A DNA stretch of 10,275 nucleotides from Gammaproteobacteria bacterium (GCA_027295975.1 JAPUJX010000469.1:1-10275), one strand, 5' to 3'; counted from the first letter of the stretch, positions 1 to 6,342 are shown. Numbers and translations are program-made. The notes: generated by a model from the sequence alone, not told the origin.

Positions 1-21
1 GAGCGTGTCGAAAACACGCTC
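1..21. terminator. Hairpin at the window edge, probable terminator stem of the minus-strand methyltransferase-like gene
   Basis: A perfect 8-bp stem (GAGCGTGT / ACACGCTC) closes a 5-base loop. It sits 20 bases past the stop codon of the minus-strand gene that ends at 42, which is where an intrinsic terminator would be. The T-tract that would confirm this lies off the left edge of the window, so the call rests on stem strength and position only. It could also serve a gene further left in the opposite direction. Confidence 0.5.
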
Positions 22-41
22 CTGAGAATTACCGAACCGGC

Positions 42-788
42 TTATTCCGGTTTGCGGAACAAGAGGGTGAATCGGTCGCTGTTACCTGTGACCGTGCGTC
101 TTCCCACCTCGTAGACCAACTCGTCATCCGGGCGGTAGTGCAGATTGGAGGAATCGACGAACTCGAATCCGGCCTCTTCGATTTCCTTGATCACCAGAAC
201 GGGATCCAGACGTCGCCCGTTTTCGCTGTTGTCGCCCTGCATATGCCTTCGGGTATGGTCCACGACGCCATAAATTCCGCCGCCCTTCAGTGCTTCGAAA
301 ACCACTTCGTTGATGGCTTTGCGTCCGTCCGGCGAGAAGTTATGCAGGTTTCTGAAGGTCAAAGCCATGTCGATGTCGGTTACATCGATGGTGAGTCCCG
401 CAATCGTGTTCCCGCTTGACGTGCGCTCAGACTGCCCGCCGTTGGCAACCACCTCCACCGAGGGCAAATTACCTGCTGCTTTGATACGTTCGACACCCCG
501 GGTTCCGATGGATACATACAGCTTGCCGTTATCCGCGAGAACCGGCCCCAGGAGTTTGGTATACCAGCCGCCGCCCGGCACCAGTTCGAGTACCCGCATA
601 TCCGAGGTCAGTCCAAAAAACTCCAGGGTCGCCACGGGTTTGCGGTTGGCGTCTCGCGCTTTTTCTGCCTCCGTTCTCAGTTCGCTGGCCATGGCCGCGG
701 TCAGGTCTTCCTTCAAATCTGCACCGGCCTGGAGCGATAGGCCGCACAAGAGCGCCCAGGTCAGTAAGCCGGTAATTCGCTTGTACAT
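42..788 (-). CDS. Exported methyltransferase-like protein (COG4798-type), 248 aa
   Basis: The protein resembles the predicted methyltransferases of the COG4798 type, a class I SAM-dependent fold with no well-defined substrate. Residues 1-23 form a Sec-type signal peptide: Lys-Arg at 3-4, a hydrophobic stretch, and a likely cleavage after Ala-Gly-Ala at 21-23. It is not a lipoprotein, since the Cys at 15 is preceded by Leu. The glycine-rich SAM motif I is at 66-80 (VLELVPGGGWYTKLL). Other family-like segments are RNLHNF at 146-151, GVVDH at 174-178 and GRRLDP at 191-196. I chose the second ATG (788): the ribosome binding site AGAAGG (798-803) is 9 bases upstream of it but touches the first ATG (797), and the shorter form makes a cleaner signal peptide. 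The gene follows the dehydrogenase on the same strand after a long gap, so it may have its own promoter. Whether it methylates anything outside the cytoplasm is unknown. Confidence 0.85.
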   Translation of the reverse strand: MYKRITGLLTWALLCGLSLQAGADLKEDLTAAMASELRTEAEKARDANRKPVATLEFFGLTSDMRVLELVPGGGWYTKLLGPVLADNGKLYVSIGTRGVERIKAAGNLPSVEVVANGGQSERTSSGNTIAGLTIDVTDIDMALTFRNLHNFSPDGRKAINEVVFEALKGGGIYGVVDHTRRHMQGDNSENGRRLDPVLVIKEIEEAGFEFVDSSNLHYRPDDELVYEVGRRTVTGNSDRFTLLFRKPE

Positions 789-797
789 GGTAGACAT

Positions 798-803
798 CCT
801 TCT
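798..803 (-). promoter_or_regulatory. Ribosome binding site that decides the start of the methyltransferase-like gene
   Basis: Read on the minus strand, AGAAGG directly abuts the ATG at 797 and lies 9 bases before the ATG at 788. Only the second spacing is normal for a Shine-Dalgarno sequence, which moves the start three codons inward. Confidence 0.65.
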
Positions 804-829
804 GGTTTTGCTTCGCTGGTTATTTGTTC

Positions 830-854
830 AGAAATTGCCTACCAGGCAATTTCT
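830..854. repeat. Perfect 11-bp inverted repeat upstream of the methyltransferase-like gene
   Basis: AGAAATTGCCT and AGGCAATTTCT face each other across the 3 bases ACC. The structure lies about 40 bases upstream of the chosen start at 788. No T-run follows it on either strand, so it is not a standard intrinsic terminator. It could be a dimeric repressor operator or a hairpin in the 5' leader of the downstream gene. Confidence 0.6.
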
Positions 855-909
855 TCCCGTTGTTGAGGTTTGTTTGGCCCTGCCCTCGAGGTTCCCATTT
901 TCCTTTGGA

Positions 910-940
910 GTTGCATGGGTGTCCATGCCCATCACGCAAC
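910..940. repeat. Second inverted repeat, 3' of the dehydrogenase gene
   Basis: GTTGCATGGG (910-919) can pair with CCCAT (928-932) and GCAAC (936-940), leaving a 3-base bulge and an 8-base loop. A competing shorter stem GCATGG / CCATGC (913-918 and 923-928) uses the same bases. It lies 36-66 bases past the dehydrogenase stop codon on the minus strand. There is no T-tract after it, so a factor-independent terminator is doubtful; it may protect the mRNA 3' end or be incidental. Confidence 0.4.
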
Positions 941-975
941 TACCGGTCCAGGCAGGACAGGAACTGGGCAATTCA

Positions 976-2028
976 TTAACGGTTCGGTCCGCGGTTCATG
1001 GGGTAGGGTTGCCAGCGATCCAGGGCGACGCGCGGCAACACCGTTGGGTTGACACAGCTCATCGGCCAGCGGTTGCGCAGCACCAGGGCAACTTCGCGTC
1101 CGACCCGTCTGCGGGTTTCCGGGCGCATGCGGTTGGTGGCGGAAGCGACGTGGGGGGTAACCACGACATTGGCCATGGCAAGCAGCGGGTTGTCCGAGGC
1201 CGGCGGCTCCTGCTCCAGCACGTCGAGGCCGGCTCCGGCGATAACGTGGTCTGCCAGCGCCTGGATCAGATGTGCCTCGTCAATGACGGGACCGCGCGCA
1301 GTGTTGATGACAACCGCTGTGGATTTCATCTGCGCGAGGGCTTCGCCATTGAGCAGGTGATGGGTCTCCTCGTTCAGAGGTGTGTGAATGGAAAGGTAGT
1401 CGGATCGTTCCAGAAGCTCCTGCCAGCCGACCGGTTCAACGCCTGATTCGCTGATCGTCAGCTCGCTGACGTATGGATCGTGGGCGATGACGTGCATGCC
1501 AAATCCACCTGCGCGCTTGGCCATGCAGCGGGCAACGTTGCCGAACGCTACCAGACCGAGGGTCTGTCCCAATAGACGTGGAGTGTCGCTGAGCAGCGGC
1601 CTCCCTTTGAACCAGTCGCCATCTCTGACCATCTGATCCATCTGTTTCGTTCGTCTCGTGGTGCTCAACAGAAGCATCATCGCGTGGTCGGCGACCTCCT
1701 CGATGAACACATCGGGAACGTTTGTCACGACGATACCGGCGCGGGTCGCCGCCTCAACGTCCACCATGTCGACGCCGACGCTGCCGACGCCTATCACCAC
1801 GCATTTCGTCAGCCCGTCGATAATAGCTTGATCGATCTTGATACCCCAGGAGGTTATGACCGCATCGGCGTCACGGGCCAGGGTAATAAACTCTTCGACG
1901 CTGGCTGCCTCCACCTCCACTATTTCGGCAACCGCATCGAGGGCCTCGAGTTCGAAGGCGTAACGTTTGGCGATGTTCTGCGCCGGTGGGATTCTGGGTA
2001 GCTGTACGACTACTTTTTTCTTACTCAT
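976..2028 (-). CDS. D-2-hydroxyacid dehydrogenase (NAD-dependent, CtBP-like branch), 350 aa
   Basis: This enzyme family interconverts 2-oxoacids and D-2-hydroxyacids with NAD(P)H in the cytoplasm. The nucleotide-binding segment is at 157-180 (TLGLVAFGNVARC onward), where the usual GxGxxG reads AxGxxA, a variant that CtBP-like branches tolerate. The aspartate after the second strand, Asp184 in AHDPY, favours NAD over NADP. The catalytic triad is present: Arg245 in NTARG, Glu274 in EQEPP and His293 in TPHVAS. The start at 2028 has AAAGG 7 bases upstream and gives a normal family length. A longer in-frame reading to 2310 would run into the divergent aldolase gene and adds sequence unlike the family, so I reject it. 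The aldolase gene lies head to head 232 bases away, which suggests a shared pathway for a 2-oxo or 2-hydroxy acid. The substrate cannot be told; phosphoglycerate, glyoxylate or hydroxypyruvate relatives are all possible. Confidence 0.92.
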   Translation of the reverse strand: MSKKKVVVQLPRIPPAQNIAKRYAFELEALDAVAEIVEVEAASVEEFITLARDADAVITSWGIKIDQAIIDGLTKCVVIGVGSVGVDMVDVEAATRAGIVVTNVPDVFIEEVADHAMMLLLSTTRRTKQMDQMVRDGDWFKGRPLLSDTPRLLGQTLGLVAFGNVARCMAKRAGGFGMHVIAHDPYVSELTISESGVEPVGWQELLERSDYLSIHTPLNEETHHLLNGEALAQMKSTAVVINTARGPVIDEAHLIQALADHVIAGAGLDVLEQEPPASDNPLLAMANVVVTPHVASATNRMRPETRRRVGREVALVLRNRWPMSCVNPTVLPRVALDRWQPYPMNRGPNR

Positions 2029-2177
2029 GGAAATGCCTTTGAAAAACGGCGAGGTTTGTCGGTTGGATAACCGGGCGATGGTGTCAGCAATCCTCGTTTG
2101 GATATTTTTTCCGGATGCAATTCCCTGTAGCTGTTCGTCACCTGAGATCCCCCTGGATCGTTGATCGGCAAAGGGCG

Positions 2178-2199
2178 CGATTCTCGCACGATTCTCCCA
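2178..2199. repeat. Tandem 11-bp direct repeat in the divergent control region
   Basis: CGATTCTCgCA is followed at once by CGATTCTCcCA, with 10 of 11 bases the same. The period of 11 is about one helical turn, so a protein would meet both copies on one face of the DNA. It lies 62-83 bases before the aldolase start and 150-171 bases before the dehydrogenase start. A regulator site is possible; chance is not excluded for two copies. I found no convincing sigma-70 promoter pair in 2029-2260. Confidence 0.4.
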
Positions 2200-2260
2200 T
2201 GAGCGGTGAGTGTCCGCGGGACTGTGGTATTGTTGAATAGCAACTGGCAGGGAGAGGAAT

Positions 2261-3052
2261 ATGCGGGAAAACACAGCGCTCAGGACCTGGCGGGCGGGTG
2301 GCCAGACCATCGGCTGCTGGCTTTCGTTGGGTAACGCCTATAGTGCGGAGGCGCTGGCGAAACTCGGCTTCGATTGGATGTGTGTCGACCTGCAACACGG
2401 GTTAATAGACTATCAGGATCTCACCTACATGTTGCCGGCGATCTCCAACAGTGATGCGACGCCACTCGTACGGGTTCCCTGGAACGAACCGTATGAGATC
2501 ATGAAAGCACTCGATGCAGGTGCGTACGGCGTCATCGGTCCCATGATCAATTCCCGTGAGGAAGCGGAACAGGCAATTGCCGCCTGTCGCTACCCGCCCC
2601 TCGGTAACCGTTCGTTTGGGCCCATTCGGGCAGCTTTGTACGGCGGTCGCGGGTATGCGGCTGAAGCCAACGGAGAGATTGCCTGCATCGCCATGATAGA
2701 AACCGCCGACGGGATCGAGAACCTGGACGAAATCGTCACCACGCCGGGTCTAGACGGCGTCTACATCGGACCTTCAGATCTGGCTCTTGCCCTGGGTATG
2801 GCGCCCATAGGAGACAACGACGATCCGCAACACGCTGAGGTGGTCGAACGTATTCGGACAACTTGCGAAAGCCGTGGGGTAGCCGTTGGCATTCACTGCT
2901 CGAGCCTCGAATATGCCCAGAAATACCTCGCTCAGAAGTTCAACTTCGTCACCCTCGGGACCGACTCCGGTTTCATGACCCGTGGGGCATACAAGGATCT
3001 GGCCAAGGCCAGGGGCGGGCTGACTCAGGAACAGGAAAAGACGGGGTATTAG
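2261..3052 (+). CDS. HpcH/HpaI-family class II aldolase (2-oxoacid/pyruvate aldolase), 263 aa
   Basis: Members of this family are metal-dependent aldolases that cleave 4-hydroxy-2-oxoacids, usually to pyruvate and an aldehyde; examples are HpaI, GarL and RhmA. The expected residues of the barrel active site are present: His46 in VDLQHG, Arg71 in LVRVP, the metal ligands Glu147 in AMIETADG and Asp173 in YIGPSDLALALG. The segment PPLGNRSFGP (112-121) matches the family's 'P.G.RG/SFGP' region. Length is typical (about 255-270 aa). The start has a strong ribosome binding site, GGAGAGG at 2251-2257, 3 bases before the ATG. The gene is divergent from the D-2-hydroxyacid dehydrogenase; I infer that the two act on linked oxo/hydroxy acids, perhaps a sugar-acid or aromatic breakdown route. 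The precise substrate (4-hydroxy-2-oxoheptanedioate, 2-keto-3-deoxy sugar acid or other) cannot be assigned. Confidence 0.93.
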   Translation: MRENTALRTWRAGGQTIGCWLSLGNAYSAEALAKLGFDWMCVDLQHGLIDYQDLTYMLPAISNSDATPLVRVPWNEPYEIMKALDAGAYGVIGPMINSREEAEQAIAACRYPPLGNRSFGPIRAALYGGRGYAAEANGEIACIAMIETADGIENLDEIVTTPGLDGVYIGPSDLALALGMAPIGDNDDPQHAEVVERIRTTCESRGVAVGIHCSSLEYAQKYLAQKFNFVTLGTDSGFMTRGAYKDLAKARGGLTQEQEKTGY

Positions 3053-3151
3053 CCAGGTTAGTGTGCGTTTGCTTGTTTTACGAAAGGGGCGCAGAAACGG
3101 TCGCCGGAGGTGCTCTTCTGGAACTTTACCCTTTATCTTAGATATACTCTT

Positions 3152-3176
3152 TAACTATTTGTTTATACAATAGTTA
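3152..3176. promoter_or_regulatory. AT-rich palindrome, candidate operator/promoter for the crotonase-family gene
   Basis: TAACTATT (3152-3159) and AATAGTTA (3169-3176) are perfect 8-base arms around a 9-base centre. The palindrome lies in an AT-rich patch (about 3122-3180) that contrasts with the GC-rich surroundings. TATACT (3143-3148) and TATACA (3164-3169) could be -10 elements, but I see no well-spaced -35 for either. A 25-bp palindrome over a promoter 43-67 bases before a start codon is typical of TetR/FadR-type repressor sites, which often control acyl-CoA genes; the regulator itself is not in this window. Confidence 0.45.
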
Positions 3177-3218
3177 TTCCTCCCGTAGAGACCGGGTCAG
3201 ACTTACCAGGGGACGGAT

Positions 3219-4025
3219 ATGGACTACGAGCAGATTCTTTTCGAAGTGCGAGGCGCGGTGGGGATCATGACGCTCAACCGTCCCGAGCGCCTGAACGCGT
3301 GGACGTTTCAGATGAGCGCGGAACTCGTTGATGCGATCGACGATTGCAACGCAAACGACGAACTGGGTGCCATGATCATCACCGGCGCGGGGAGGGGGTT
3401 TTGTGCCGGCGCGGATATCAAGGATACTTTCAAAACACGTTTGGACGGCGACGACCCGGCGCGCAGTCGACGCGAGCGTCGTGACTGGGTCGATCTCATT
3501 CGTTCGTCCAAGCCGATTATCGCCGCGGTTAATGGCGCCAGCGTGGGGGTTGGCGCAACCATGATTCTGCCCTGTGACGTCATCATCGCGTCGGAAAGTG
3601 CGAAGTTCTCCATGGGTTTTATCAAGATGGGTCTGGTTCCGGAACTTGCGAGTTCGCACTTTCTCGTGCAGCGCATGGGGTTTGGTCGAGCGAGCGAAAT
3701 GTGTTTATCCGGGCGTATGTATTCGGGAGAGGAGGCTCACCAGGTTGGGCTCGCCGACCACGTGGTTCCGCCAGATCAACTGATGGACAAAGCACTCGAA
3801 CTGGCCGAGACCATCGCTCGGAACCCGGCACCCCAGCTTCGCTGGGTCAAAAGTCTGTTGACGGAGAACGGTTCCGATACGGATCTGCATCGAGTTCAGA
3901 AGCGGGAGGTGGAACTGCTCCAGCAGGCGTATGCCACGCCGGAACACAAGGAAGCGATCGCCGCCTTTCTGGACAAGCGAGCGCCGGACTTTCGCAATCT
4001 TCCCACGACGGATGAGCATGGCTGA
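3219..4025 (+). CDS. Enoyl-CoA hydratase/isomerase (crotonase) family protein, likely isomerase-type, 268 aa
   Basis: The crotonase fold is clear: the N-terminal strand GIMTLNRPERLNAW (15-28), the oxyanion-hole segment GAGRGFCAGADIKD (56-69), and VNGASVGVGATMILPCDV (104-121) with Gly110. Both catalytic glutamates of classical enoyl-CoA hydratase are missing: Thr113 or its neighbour stands for the first and a Phe in FSMGFIKMG (130-138) for the second. Instead GLVPELASSHFLVQRMG (138-154) matches the isomerase-type pattern, where the glutamate (here Glu142) acts as the base in delta3-delta2-enoyl-CoA isomerases. It probably shifts a double bond in an acyl-CoA during fatty acid or related breakdown; another crotonase reaction is possible. 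The ATG has AGGGGA 5 bases upstream. The next gene, rmuC, begins 3 bases after the stop, so both are likely on one mRNA, though their functions are not obviously linked. Confidence 0.9.
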   Translation: MDYEQILFEVRGAVGIMTLNRPERLNAWTFQMSAELVDAIDDCNANDELGAMIITGAGRGFCAGADIKDTFKTRLDGDDPARSRRERRDWVDLIRSSKPIIAAVNGASVGVGATMILPCDVIIASESAKFSMGFIKMGLVPELASSHFLVQRMGFGRASEMCLSGRMYSGEEAHQVGLADHVVPPDQLMDKALELAETIARNPAPQLRWVKSLLTENGSDTDLHRVQKREVELLQQAYATPEHKEAIAAFLDKRAPDFRNLPTTDEHG

Positions 4026-4028
4026 AAC

Positions 4029-5423
4029 GTGATATTGACCGGGTTGGATCCCCTCTGGTTGTTGTCGATCGGCATTCTGACGGGTGCCGTGTTCGCAAGT
4101 TCCCTCTGGGCCTGGCGTTACAACATCAAAATACGCGCGGCTTTTGAAGACGGACTCAAGCAGGATGCCGAAAAAAATGCCAGCGAGCGGCGGCTGTTGG
4201 ATGAACGCCTGGATATTCGTGATCGTGAGATGACTCGGCTGGAAGCGCGTCTCGAGCTATTGCAGAGCCAGGCGACGGCGCAACGCAAAGAACTCGACGA
4301 ACGCACCAGCTTGCTCGGCAAACATCAGGCCTCCGAGGCGGCTCTGCTGGCTCGCCTCGAAGAAACTCGCAAGGCGTTCGCCGAAAAGGAAGCGCTTTTC
4401 AAGGATTCGAGCGATGCGTTGAAACAGGAGTTTGAACTGCTCGCCAACCGCATATTCGAGCGCCAGGGGGAGAGTCAGCAAAAAAAGCTCGCCACGGTGT
4501 TGTCGCCTTTCAAAGATCAGATACTCGAGTTTCGCAAACGCATCGAGGAGGTGTATCACACCGACACCAAGGACCGGGCTTCGCTTTTGAACGAGGTGCG
4601 AAATCTCCAGCAGGCGAGCGAGAGGATCAATCAGGAAGCAGAAAACCTGACCAAGGCGCTCAAGGGCGACGTAAAAGTGCAAGGCAACTGGGGCGAAATG
4701 GTTCTGGAGCGGGTGCTGGAAGAATCGGGCCTTCGCGCCGGCCACGAGTATTTCACCCAGGAGGCTAAACGATCGGAAGAAGGTGAACTCAAGCGTCCCG
4801 ATGTGTTGATACGACTACCCGATGACAAAGATGTCGTGATCGACGCCAAAGTGTCCCTGGTCGCCTATGAGAAGGCCCTTGCAACCGAGGAGGCGGACGC
4901 TCGCGACGTCGCGATGCGCCAGCATCTGTTGAGCTTGCGCTCGCATGTGAGGCGGCTCTCGGAACAGGATTACGATCAGTTGAGCGATGTGCGCTCGCTG
5001 GATTTTGTGCTGCTGTTCATTCCCATCGAATCCGCCTTCACCATGGCGATGGAGTACGATCAGCGTCTTTTCACCGAGGCTTTCGAGCAGCGCATCGTTA
5101 TCGTCAGCCCAACGACGCTGATGATGACTCTCAGGATCATCCACAACGTCTGGCGTTACGAAAAGCAGAATCGCAACGCCCAGGAAATCGCCCGCAAAGC
5201 CGGTGCCCTCTACGACAAGCTCAGAGTGCTCATGGAAGATATGGATCAACTGGGTAAGCAGATTGGCGCCGTAGAGAAAACCTACGAATCCGCCTACAAC
5301 AAACTCGCGAGCGGAAGGGGGAATCTGGTTCGCCAGGTCGAGCAATTCCGCGAACTCGGCGCCAAGGTCAAGAAACCTCTGCCTAAGAATCTGCTCGAAG
5401 ACGCTTCGACGGACGACCTGTAG
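4029..5423 (+). CDS. rmuC: DNA recombination protein RmuC, 464 aa
   Basis: RmuC limits recombination at inverted repeats in E. coli and is thought to be a nuclease-like protein. The layout matches the family: a membrane-spanning helix at about 8-28, a long charged coiled coil at about 36-210 rich in Glu, Lys, Arg and Leu, then the RmuC domain with GNWGE (219-223), RPDVLIRLPDDKDVVIDAK (256-274), FIPIESAFTMAM (330-341) and VSPTTLMMTLRIIHNVWRYEKQNRNAQEI (359-387). The Asp257 and Asp272-x-Lys274 pattern is the PD-(D/E)xK-like core. The start is GTG, 3 bases after the upstream stop codon; no strong ribosome binding site is present, so translation may be coupled to the crotonase gene. A TTG at 4035 is an alternative start. 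Length is normal for the family. No terminator hairpin is evident after the stop. Confidence 0.96.
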   Translation: MILTGLDPLWLLSIGILTGAVFASSLWAWRYNIKIRAAFEDGLKQDAEKNASERRLLDERLDIRDREMTRLEARLELLQSQATAQRKELDERTSLLGKHQASEAALLARLEETRKAFAEKEALFKDSSDALKQEFELLANRIFERQGESQQKKLATVLSPFKDQILEFRKRIEEVYHTDTKDRASLLNEVRNLQQASERINQEAENLTKALKGDVKVQGNWGEMVLERVLEESGLRAGHEYFTQEAKRSEEGELKRPDVLIRLPDDKDVVIDAKVSLVAYEKALATEEADARDVAMRQHLLSLRSHVRRLSEQDYDQLSDVRSLDFVLLFIPIESAFTMAMEYDQRLFTEAFEQRIVIVSPTTLMMTLRIIHNVWRYEKQNRNAQEIARKAGALYDKLRVLMEDMDQLGKQIGAVEKTYESAYNKLASGRGNLVRQVEQFRELGAKVKKPLPKNLLEDASTDDL

Positions 5424-5598
5424 GCGCGTCTTCCCCTTAGCAGATATGTTAGCGACGGCAAATTCGACTTTGTTCGTTCCGAAGGCCAATGTGTGAGCAA
5501 GTTCTCGTTTTGTGGCGAAAAAGATACCCGCCGTGTCGAGAAGTTCCATGAGCTTCACAGAACATGGGCTGCGAAGCCAGTAGATTGATCCGGCAGAA

Positions 5599-5612
5599 AA
5601 GGATTGCGAGGA
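5599..5612 (+). promoter_or_regulatory. csrA leader with two GGA motifs, candidate CsrA autoregulatory site
   Basis: AGGATT occurs at 5600-5605 and again at 5609-5614, giving the GGA cores AAGGA (5599-5603) and GAGGA (5608-5612). The second is the ribosome binding site of csrA, 6 bases before its ATG. CsrA binds A(N)GGA motifs in leaders and represses translation by covering the Shine-Dalgarno sequence; E. coli CsrA does this to its own mRNA. Here the two cores are only 9 bases apart. This spacing is short for one dimer bridging two sites, so they may be alternative sites. Confidence 0.45.
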
Positions 5613-5618
5613 TTCAGA

Positions 5619-5813
5619 ATGCTGGTGTTAACCCGGCGTGCCGGGGAGTCAATAATGATTGACGATGAGATCGAGTTGAAGGTGCTCAAGATCCGTGGCA
5701 GCCAAGTGCATCTTGGGATCGATGCGCCAAAAAGAGCAGCCGTACATCGTAAAGAGGTATGGCTCAGAATTCGCGAAGAGTCCGACGAGGGGAAGCCCGA
5801 ACAAGCATCGTAG
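5619..5813 (+). CDS. csrA: Carbon storage regulator CsrA, 64 aa
   Basis: CsrA (RsmA) is a small homodimeric RNA-binding protein that blocks or protects mRNAs by binding GGA motifs. The protein aligns along its whole length with the family: MLVLTRRAGESIMI (1-14), then VLKIRGSQVHLGIDAPK (22-38) and VHRKEVWLRI (42-51), with Leu4 and Arg44, the residues central to RNA binding, in place. An upstream in-frame TTG at 5604 would add five residues; the ATG at 5619 gives the conserved N-terminus and has GAGGA 6 bases upstream, so I use it. The acidic tail after 52 is variable in the family. The gene does not sit between alaS and a tRNA-Ser gene as in many gammaproteobacteria, so it may be a paralogue. 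It converges with the minus-strand gene ending at 5852. Confidence 0.96.
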   Translation: MLVLTRRAGESIMIDDEIELKVLKIRGSQVHLGIDAPKRAAVHRKEVWLRIREESDEGKPEQAS

Positions 5814-5851
5814 CGCCGCACCGTTTTAATGGGTGCCATCTCCCGTTGGGT

Positions 5852-6295
5852 CTAGTTACAAAAGGGTGGGGTTTCACAAATAGCATAAGGTCGAATCTCG
5901 CCTTCGGTGAGGCCGTACCGGTGCTGGTGGATTTCTTCCAGAAGTTCCCGCTTCAGCCGATATTCGCTTGGCATCAAAAAGACGCTGTCCAGACTGGTCC
6001 AGATTGGATTCACCGGGCTGAGTTGGGTGAAGGCGCAGGCTGTTTCCCAGGTGGCTCGATGTAGTTCCACCACGTCGAGACGCTCGACAAATCCCCAATG
6101 GGAAAATTCGCTCGGTTGCCCGGTGGCAAACAAAATTGGCAGACGTTGTCCGGCTACACTTGCCTGTTCGAACAACTCCAGCGCTACCAGCCAGGGATGA
6201 CTGTCTTTGTAGGTACCGGAGCCTGCGTTTTCCAGCAGCACGGTGAGCGCCCGTGCCCCGACGGTTGTGCAGATGCACGATGGGAATGAGTCCAT
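5852..6295 (-). CDS. Hypothetical protein divergent from the SOS-controlled FAN1-helicase operon, 147 aa
   Basis: I do not recognise this protein. It is a soluble-looking 147-residue protein with no signal peptide, membrane helix or known catalytic motif. It begins with a Cys pair (SCIC, 6-9), has a compact middle section PILFATG (53-59) and FSHWGFVERLDVVEL (64-78), an aromatic C-terminal half and a final Cys. The middle section is faintly like PUA/ASCH-type beta-barrels, which bind RNA or modified bases, but I cannot confirm this. The ATG at 6295 has GAGAG about 10 bases upstream; a GTG at 6304 would add three residues. The reading frame is likely real: it fills the space between csrA and the repair operon, and no convincing gene occupies the other strand. 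Its start lies 27 bases from a LexA box, so it may be damage-induced. Confidence 0.65.
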   Translation of the reverse strand: MDSFPSCICTTVGARALTVLLENAGSGTYKDSHPWLVALELFEQASVAGQRLPILFATGQPSEFSHWGFVERLDVVELHRATWETACAFTQLSPVNPIWTSLDSVFLMPSEYRLKRELLEEIHQHRYGLTEGEIRPYAICETPPFCN

Positions 6296-6322
6296 GAATA
6301 ACACTCTCGGGAAGGTGGAGAC

Positions 6323-6342
6323 TACTGTACATGTATACAGAG
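6323..6342. promoter_or_regulatory. LexA-binding SOS box
   Basis: CTGTACATGTATACAG at 6325-6340 fits the gammaproteobacterial LexA consensus CTGT-N8-ACAG with both half-sites exact. Over 20 positions it agrees with the E. coli consensus at 16. The box lies between two divergent genes, 5 bases before a perfect -10 hexamer of the plus-strand operon, so bound LexA would block RNA polymerase there. Its gene content downstream (repair nuclease and helicase) agrees with SOS control. Confidence 0.88.

Noticed and set aside
310..1446. Long open frame on the plus strand, 378 codons
   Set aside because: It lies antisense to the methyltransferase-like and dehydrogenase genes, crosses their intergenic gap, and its translation has no family resemblance, with low-complexity Ser/Arg/Val runs typical of a shadow frame.
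2146..2159. Inverted repeat GATCC-CCCT-GGATC
   Set aside because: A 5-bp stem in a region of this composition is expected by chance and it is not placed at a promoter or gene end.
2029..2310. N-terminal extension of the dehydrogenase to 2310
   Set aside because: It would overlap the divergent aldolase start by about 50 bases, adds 94 residues unlike the family, and a good ribosome binding site precedes the ATG at 2028.
3125..3148. Sigma-70 promoter TTTACC ... TATACT
   Set aside because: The spacer is only 12 bases, too short for a functional -35/-10 pair.
4815..5558. Minus-strand frame of 247 codons opposite rmuC
   Set aside because: It is complementary to a strongly conserved RmuC domain and shows no recognisable protein family.
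5487..5586. Small open frame after rmuC (no ATG; a GTG could start about 31 residues)
   Set aside because: The ribosome binding site is weak, the peptide is not recognisable, and nothing supports translation. I see no clear promoter or terminator in 5424-5618 either.
5814..5851. Possible bidirectional terminator between csrA and the convergent unknown gene
   Set aside because: Only a 3-bp GGG/CCC pairing could be found and there is no T-tract.
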